From Leptospira biflexa (GTDB lineage: Bacteria; Spirochaetota; UBA4802; UB4802): a stretch of 46,071 bases of DNA. Shown here piece after piece: positions 41,957 through 46,071 of this stretch. The stretch is taken from NCBI GenBank assembly GCA_020721905.1, contig DYLU01000018.1:1-46071 (forward strand), read 5' to 3'. A model generated the notes under the pieces. The model had not been told where the DNA came from. It ran no database searches and saw nothing but the letters and a program-made list of their open reading frames with translations. The position numbers were made by a program, and so were the translations under genes. The stretch's first letter is position 1; each line of letters begins with the position of its first letter.

Positions 41957-42352
41957 TTACCGTATATGCTGTGGTAGCGGATCGTGCTGCGGGATGGTGT
42001 AGGGGTTGCATCGTATGAGTCTGTCACCTGCAAGAAAACTGCCCATTATGATGCCATAGCGCATCACTGCCTGCCTGCCATATTCGCTGCATGTTGGCGT
42101 GAAGCGACAGTTGGGACCATCCTGCGGCGACACAACAACCTGAAACATGCGGATAAAAAAATATCCAATTGCCTGGGCTGCATTGTAAACAGTGGCTGTT
42201 CGCCGTTGCACGCGGGTTTCATGAGCTACGGTAACATCGGCATCCCATGGGGGAAAGTCGGCAAATACGGGGGTTGCAGTAATCATGCACAGCATAATCA
42301 AAAAATTTCTTGCCGGCGGCTGCCAATTTTTATGGGCTTTTTGCATTCTCAT
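41957..42352 (-). CDS. yidD: YidD-like protein with an N-terminal signal peptide
   Basis: 131 residues. The conserved YidD core spans about 64-120: FQVVVSPQDGPNCRFTPTCS, then EYGRQAVMRYGIIMGSFLAGDRLIRCNP. YidD is a small inner-membrane-associated factor thought to aid YidC-dependent insertion. Here about 60 extra residues come first, including a signal-peptide-like stretch (about 15-33, ending VFADF). Classical YidD, about 80 residues long, lacks this, so this copy may act outside the cytoplasm. AGGAG lies 5 bases before ATG 42352. No rpmH, rnpA or yidC is adjacent. Confidence 0.8.
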   Translation of the reverse strand: MRMQKAHKNWQPPARNFLIMLCMITATPVFADFPPWDADVTVAHETRVQRRTATVYNAAQAIGYFFIRMFQVVVSPQDGPNCRFTPTCSEYGRQAVMRYGIIMGSFLAGDRLIRCNPYTIPQHDPLPQHIR

Positions 42353-42405
42353 TATATCTCCTGAGGAAAAAGTATACCATGCGTCATTTTATAATTGTAC
42401 TCACT

Positions 42406-43026
42406 TTACATGTAGTATCTCTTCTGCTCTGCAACAGTGCTTTTGGGAAATCGTCCATAATGATGGCCCGGCCATATTATTGTGTCATCAGGAAGCGATA
42501 GTATCCGGTAAATGGATTCCATGATCTGCTTATATGACCCTCCGGGCAGATCAGTTCGTCCCATGCCCTCAGTGAACAGCGTGTCACCGGTAAAGATATG
42601 CCCTGGCGTGTACAGGCAAATGCTGCCCGGTGTGTGGCCCGGGGTATGGATTACTTCAAGCTGACTTTTGCCAAAGGCTATAGTGTCGCCACCACGTAAT
42701 GTACGCATGGGTTTTGGTGATGCACTGCCTTTATTGAACCGTGCCATAAGTCGGTTTGTTATGCCGGTTAACTGGTCCAGATCGCCTTCATGGATGAGTA
42801 ACTCTGCACCGGTAAGCTCTGTCATTTTGCTGTTTCCAGATGTGTGATCAAAATGTCCATGCGTATTGATGATATATTTCACGCTTGCATTATGTTGCCG
42901 TATTGTCTGTATAATGTGGTCAAAATCACCTGCCGGATCAATAAGAACTGATTCTTTTGTGTCCTGACAAACTACAAGATAACAAAAAACATCCATTGCA
43001 CTTACAAGGAGTTGTTCTATGATCAT
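42406..43026 (-). CDS. Metallo-beta-lactamase-fold hydrolase (glyoxalase II-like)
   Basis: 206 residues from ATG 43026 (AAGGA upstream). The metal-binding sequence is complete: THGHFDHTSG, GHTPGSICLY, TGDTLFTEG and WPGHHYG. The fold hydrolyses thioesters, phosphodiesters or lactams; without more context the substrate is unknown. The form resembles the glyoxalase II/YcbL group. Its end carries a variant of the dispersed word encoding ILSL. It lies 53 bases before yidD on the same strand. Confidence 0.85.
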   Translation of the reverse strand: MIIEQLLVSAMDVFCYLVVCQDTKESVLIDPAGDFDHIIQTIRQHNASVKYIINTHGHFDHTSGNSKMTELTGAELLIHEGDLDQLTGITNRLMARFNKGSASPKPMRTLRGGDTIAFGKSQLEVIHTPGHTPGSICLYTPGHIFTGDTLFTEGMGRTDLPGGSYKQIMESIYRILSLPDDTIIWPGHHYGRFPKSTVAEQKRYYM

Positions 43027-43203
43027 GAAGCAATATTCCTTTATTAAACAGGATGGTATAAATAATCTACCAATAGTTTTCCCTGGCAAGTATTATTTCA
43101 TTCTATGTTTTGCTATTTTTGTGCATTTCTTTTATCCGGGCTATCTTTCATTTTTGTTTTTGGTACACAAATCTTTTTGTTGTAAAAGTGCATAGAAAAT
43201 ATT

Positions 43204-44247
43204 TCATCTAGTATCAATTGCCGCGAATGATGACAGTCGTTCTTCGTCGGATGGATGTGTTGAAAGCAATGATGGCACATTTGCCGGTGCTTTTTGCTGA
43301 AGACGCTTGTACAGGTTGACAAAATGTTTGCCGCTGATATGGTTTTTTTTGCAGTAGTCAATTGCAAAAGAATCAGCCTGCCGTTCAAATTCACGTGAAT
43401 AGCCGTTATAAATAAGCATAAGCGGAAGCCCTATCGTTGTGGTGGATACAACATCACCAAAGATTGCAATGGCAATAACAAATAATCCGGAATTAAGCAG
43501 TATATTCCGTACCCCGTGACGGTAAACCACGTGGGCTGTCTCGTGTGCAAGTATGGTGAAAAGCTCATGTTTGTGGTGTATCAATTTCACAAAGTCATCG
43601 GTGATGATAAATGTGCCGTCAGGAAGCGCAAAAGCATTGGGGCCAATAAAAGTGCTATGTCTGAAATATAAGGTGAAGGTATAATTATTTTTTTCAGGTA
43701 TGGTGTCAGTAAATTCTTTAAACTGTGCATGTATGGTATTTATACGTGTTTTTGGTAGCTGTGTTTGTGTAAAAAACTGGTAGTCAAGATAATCAACAGT
43801 TTTTTCAGAAATAATATGCAGGGTGCTTGCAGGAATGGAAAAAGCTATATGTGTTACAATTGTCGGAAAAATAAACTTTATAAAAATAAAAAGTGCAGTA
43901 ATTGAAACCGCAATAAGGGTCATGATTGCTGGAACATGTGATTCAAGGTAATAGAGCAGTGATTGAATGGTATTTTTTTGCTGAGGATGAATTTTTACAA
44001 TCATTGCATCCACAGCATTATTGTCAGGTGCTGTGAACATATCGCCGTCAGGGAAAATGATATGCCGTTGAGTATTGGCTACACGGGGTGATATGGTAAG
44101 ATAAGAAATATGTGATTTTTTTGTAGCAGATTCTGTCTCAATGATGATATCACCATTGTCAAAATAGTACAGAGTGGCTGTGTGAGGAGTGCTTTTGCCC
44201 TTATTATACAATGTACCCTTAATGTTAGAACCCGATGTCAAGGTCAA
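43204..44247 (-). CDS. M48-family metallopeptidase, membrane-bound
   Basis: 347 residues. The zinc site HETAHVVYRHG and the downstream EFERQADSFA (third ligand Glu) mark a M48 peptidase, which is usually an integral membrane protease for quality control. At least one transmembrane segment (about 107-127) precedes it, and another overlaps the hydrophobic stretch after the active site. The C-terminal STHPSDEERL segment is typical. The N-terminal 100 residues form a beta-rich domain of unknown kind. It overlaps the DUF898 gene by 23 bases. Confidence 0.87.
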   Translation of the reverse strand: MTLTSGSNIKGTLYNKGKSTPHTATLYYFDNGDIIIETESATKKSHISYLTISPRVANTQRHIIFPDGDMFTAPDNNAVDAMIVKIHPQQKNTIQSLLYYLESHVPAIMTLIAVSITALFIFIKFIFPTIVTHIAFSIPASTLHIISEKTVDYLDYQFFTQTQLPKTRINTIHAQFKEFTDTIPEKNNYTFTLYFRHSTFIGPNAFALPDGTFIITDDFVKLIHHKHELFTILAHETAHVVYRHGVRNILLNSGLFVIAIAIFGDVVSTTTIGLPLMLIYNGYSREFERQADSFAIDYCKKNHISGKHFVNLYKRLQQKAPANVPSLLSTHPSDEERLSSFAAIDTR

Positions 44248-45307
44248 GGAACCCTCCTAATTCTTCAGCAAATGATTTGATATCTTTTTCATCCATGCTG
44301 GTAATATCATCAAGATTGTTTTGGAGTGAAATGGAAATGGAAGAGTAAAAATATTTGTTATAACGAATGCGTGCCCAGGGTATTGCCAACCCTAATGAAA
44401 ATAAAATGGCAAAAGCATTGGTCAGAAATATGGATATATACTTTACATAATCCATTGAACAGGATAGTTGTGATTGGCCGCAGTAAATACCGGATATGAC
44501 ATTATTTAATATAAAGATTTTGTAAAAGGCAGAGCCAATAAAAAAAGAAATTATCAGTAACACGTAGATGACAGATATTGCTGCAATTAGGGTCACGTCA
44601 ATTGATGCAGTATTTGCAATATTTTTTTTAAGCAATTCCAAAAATCCTGAAAAACCAAATGCCGCTGCAATTCCCAGTACCGCACCTGCTGATAACAGTG
44701 CTATAATTGTTGCAGCAATGAATGCAATATAAAATGTTGATGCCTGCCCTTTATACTTTACCGGAAGTGTGCCAAAGTATATATTGTTGATAATATATTC
44801 CTTTTGTTTAAAGTAAATGTAAGGAATAATGATCCCCAGTGTTAATGGAACCCAGATGTATATGAGTATAAAATATTTAAATGCATCCAGGTAATCACCT
44901 TTAAATATAAAAGGAATATTTCGGTAAAGAGTATATTTGCCTCTGAATCGCAGACTGTTGACAATTACCCAGGGAATAATTGGCAATAATGATAATGTAA
45001 GGATAATATTCAATATGTTTGAATATTGCCCCGATAATGAATATACAACAAAGAATCCTAAAGCTAACAATCTTCCCTTTAAAATATTAACAGGCATGGC
45101 CGTATATGCAAAAGGTTCATTGTCCAGATAAATATTACCATACATATATCTGTTTGTACGGACTTTTGCCCATGCAGAATAAATACCCAGCGTTAATACT
45201 GTGAGCAGTCCGTTAACAATCCATATCTTAAAGTATTCGGATGCTTTACCCGTAAAATGAAATGATATGATTTTATTGGCAGTGTTTGTTTGTTCAGTTG
45301 ATTCCAT
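44225..45307 (-). CDS. DUF898 (YjgN-type) membrane protein
   Basis: 360 residues from ATG 45307, which has GAGGAGA at a fitting distance. The family block FHFTGKASEYFKIWIVNGLL is followed by WAKVRTNRYMYGNIYLD. The sequence repeats a pattern of paired membrane helices and ends with AIPWARIRYNKYFYSSISI. About eight hydrophobic segments are visible. DUF898 proteins have no settled function but are commonly next to a M48 peptidase, as here; overlap of the genes supports a joint role. Confidence 0.85.
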   Translation of the reverse strand: MESTEQTNTANKIISFHFTGKASEYFKIWIVNGLLTVLTLGIYSAWAKVRTNRYMYGNIYLDNEPFAYTAMPVNILKGRLLALGFFVVYSLSGQYSNILNIILTLSLLPIIPWVIVNSLRFRGKYTLYRNIPFIFKGDYLDAFKYFILIYIWVPLTLGIIIPYIYFKQKEYIINNIYFGTLPVKYKGQASTFYIAFIAATIIALLSAGAVLGIAAAFGFSGFLELLKKNIANTASIDVTLIAAISVIYVLLIISFFIGSAFYKIFILNNVISGIYCGQSQLSCSMDYVKYISIFLTNAFAILFSLGLAIPWARIRYNKYFYSSISISLQNNLDDITSMDEKDIKSFAEELGGFLDLDIGF

Positions 45308-45328
45308 AAAAATCTCCTCTAAATACAA

Positions 45329-45565
45329 AATTCAATGTGTAGAATAGTACTTAACAAATTTAAACAAGTCAAGACATAAATAGTGATAGAATGCCTGAAA
45401 AAACACATGAAAACTGGTTGACAATATACTGTTTGATATTGCTCAAATATTGCATTAGATTTTCAATAGTAGTATTTATAATTACAATCTTCTTTAAATG
45501 ATGGTTTAGCTTTAACTAAAGTTCATGAGCAGAACTATTTTAAATAATGCAATCAGGAGGGCCAT
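45329..45565. other. Intergenic region before psd
   Basis: About 237 bases between the divergent DUF898 and psd genes. TTGACA at 45418-45423 is a possible -35 box, but no good -10 follows at the right distance. Confidence 0.4.
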
Positions 45566-46071
45566 TTGAATATATCATTTAAACTTGTTGTATTTAAAAT
45601 TCTTCCCACACGGCTTCTGTCGAGGTTGTTTGGATATTGTACAATCATTCCTTTGCCTGCTTTTATAATGAAAAGGCTCATAAGCTGGTACAGTAAAAAG
45701 TTTAATGTGGCGCTGGATGAGGCATTTATTCCTCCTGGTGGTTTTAAAAACTTTGATGAATTCTTCACCCGTAATCTGAAACGGGAGATGCGCTCTGTTC
45801 ATCCTCACCCAATTTCCATTGTATCGCCCGTTGATGCCATGGTAACTGCATGTGGTAACATTAATGCCGGTCAATTAATACAGGCAAAAGGTATCAACTA
45901 TGATGTGGCGTCACTGCTGCCGGGGCAGTTCCAGAGTCAGTTTATCGGCGGATCGTTTATCACACTATATCTATCTCCCGGTGACTATCACCGAATACAT
46001 TCACCTGTCAGTGGCACAATTGTCGGTTACCAGTATGATCCCGGAAAACTGTACACCGTACAGGACTGGCT
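45566..46071 (+). CDS. psd: Phosphatidylserine decarboxylase, 5' part (runs off the window)
   Basis: 168 codons from TTG 45566, which has AGGAGG 5 bases upstream. FKNFDEFFTRNLK, SIVSPVDAMVTACG, AKGINYDVASLLPG and GGSFITLYLSPGDYHRIHSP with VSGTIVGYQYDPGKLYTV are conserved elements of the decarboxylase, which makes phosphatidylethanolamine from phosphatidylserine. The self-cleaving site near the C-terminus lies beyond the window, so activity cannot be judged. The N-terminal part probably lies at the inner membrane. Confidence 0.85.
   Translation, partial: MNISFKLVVFKILPTRLLSRLFGYCTIIPLPAFIMKRLISWYSKKFNVALDEAFIPPGGFKNFDEFFTRNLKREMRSVHPHPISIVSPVDAMVTACGNINAGQLIQAKGINYDVASLLPGQFQSQFIGGSFITLYLSPGDYHRIHSPVSGTIVGYQYDPGKLYTVQDW

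Noticed and set aside
1-46071. CRISPR array, tRNA, rRNA, insertion sequence or prophage
   Set aside because: No regularly spaced repeats, cloverleaf-like segments, conserved rRNA blocks, transposases or phage genes were seen.

Overview
The window comes from a diderm (Gram-negative) bacterium: it encodes a TonB-dependent outer-membrane receptor with its ExbB/ExbD/TonB motor, a FadL-type outer-membrane protein, and several lipoproteins and exported proteins. Most of it is AT-rich (roughly 35-42% GC by eye), with clear GGAGG-type ribosome binding sites and ordinary sigma70-like promoters. The gene content (FecR and SH3 lipoproteins, exported glycogen-binding-domain protein, PilZ protein, short Lrp and MagIII-like genes, ferredoxins) fits an uncultured, largely anaerobic, aerotolerant lineage, perhaps in Spirochaetota or near Desulfobacterota. 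That placement is a low-confidence inference because no rRNA or phylogenetic marker lies in the window.

Layout. 1-121: a GC-rich fragment, the 3' end of a membrane-protein gene, unlike everything after it. 264-4969: a metal or cofactor uptake locus, with two paralogous small membrane proteins bracketing exbB-exbD-tonB, then a TonB-dependent receptor carrying a CQNC plug motif. 5224-5883: Mn/Fe superoxide dismutase with its own promoter and terminator. 5951-7573: FadL-like protein with an in-frame stop in its signal peptide. 7972-10152: Tat-exported sulfatase convergent with a polytopic membrane protein. 10332-15975: FecR lipoprotein, Fe-S protein, a decayed nucleotidyltransferase, an exported unknown, a short ArgA-like acetyltransferase, SPOR protein, RsuA/RluB-type pseudouridine synthase and SH3 lipoprotein. 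16171-22266: envelope genes (pgsA-like, amidase, GerMN protein, dapF, PBP1A). 22273-31178: metabolic and regulatory genes (isochorismatase-fold hydrolase, PyrK-like flavoprotein, FGGY kinase, zinc-finger protein, icd plus a 50-residue ferredoxin, trxB, N-formylglutamate amidohydrolase-like, Lrp regulator, endonuclease III-like glycosylase, 56-residue membrane protein). 31221-38360: glycogen-binding-domain protein, large acidic TPR protein, SNF2 helicase and PilZ protein. 38647-43026: a cluster of poorly known genes including a lone Lon N-terminal domain and an exported YidD-like protein followed by two membrane-anchored paralogs. 43204-46071: M48 peptidase with DUF898 protein, then the 5' part of psd.

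The best candidates for something undescribed are (1) a short DNA word, consensus G[T/G]AACTATCGC[A/C]C, whose core ACTATCGC was found by eye 17 times on both strands, in coding sequence in several reading frames and between genes, twice as closely spaced inverted pairs; and (2) the paired small proteins around the TonB motor genes, which share the block GIDTDIFCR. No rRNA, tRNA, CRISPR array or insertion sequence was recognised.
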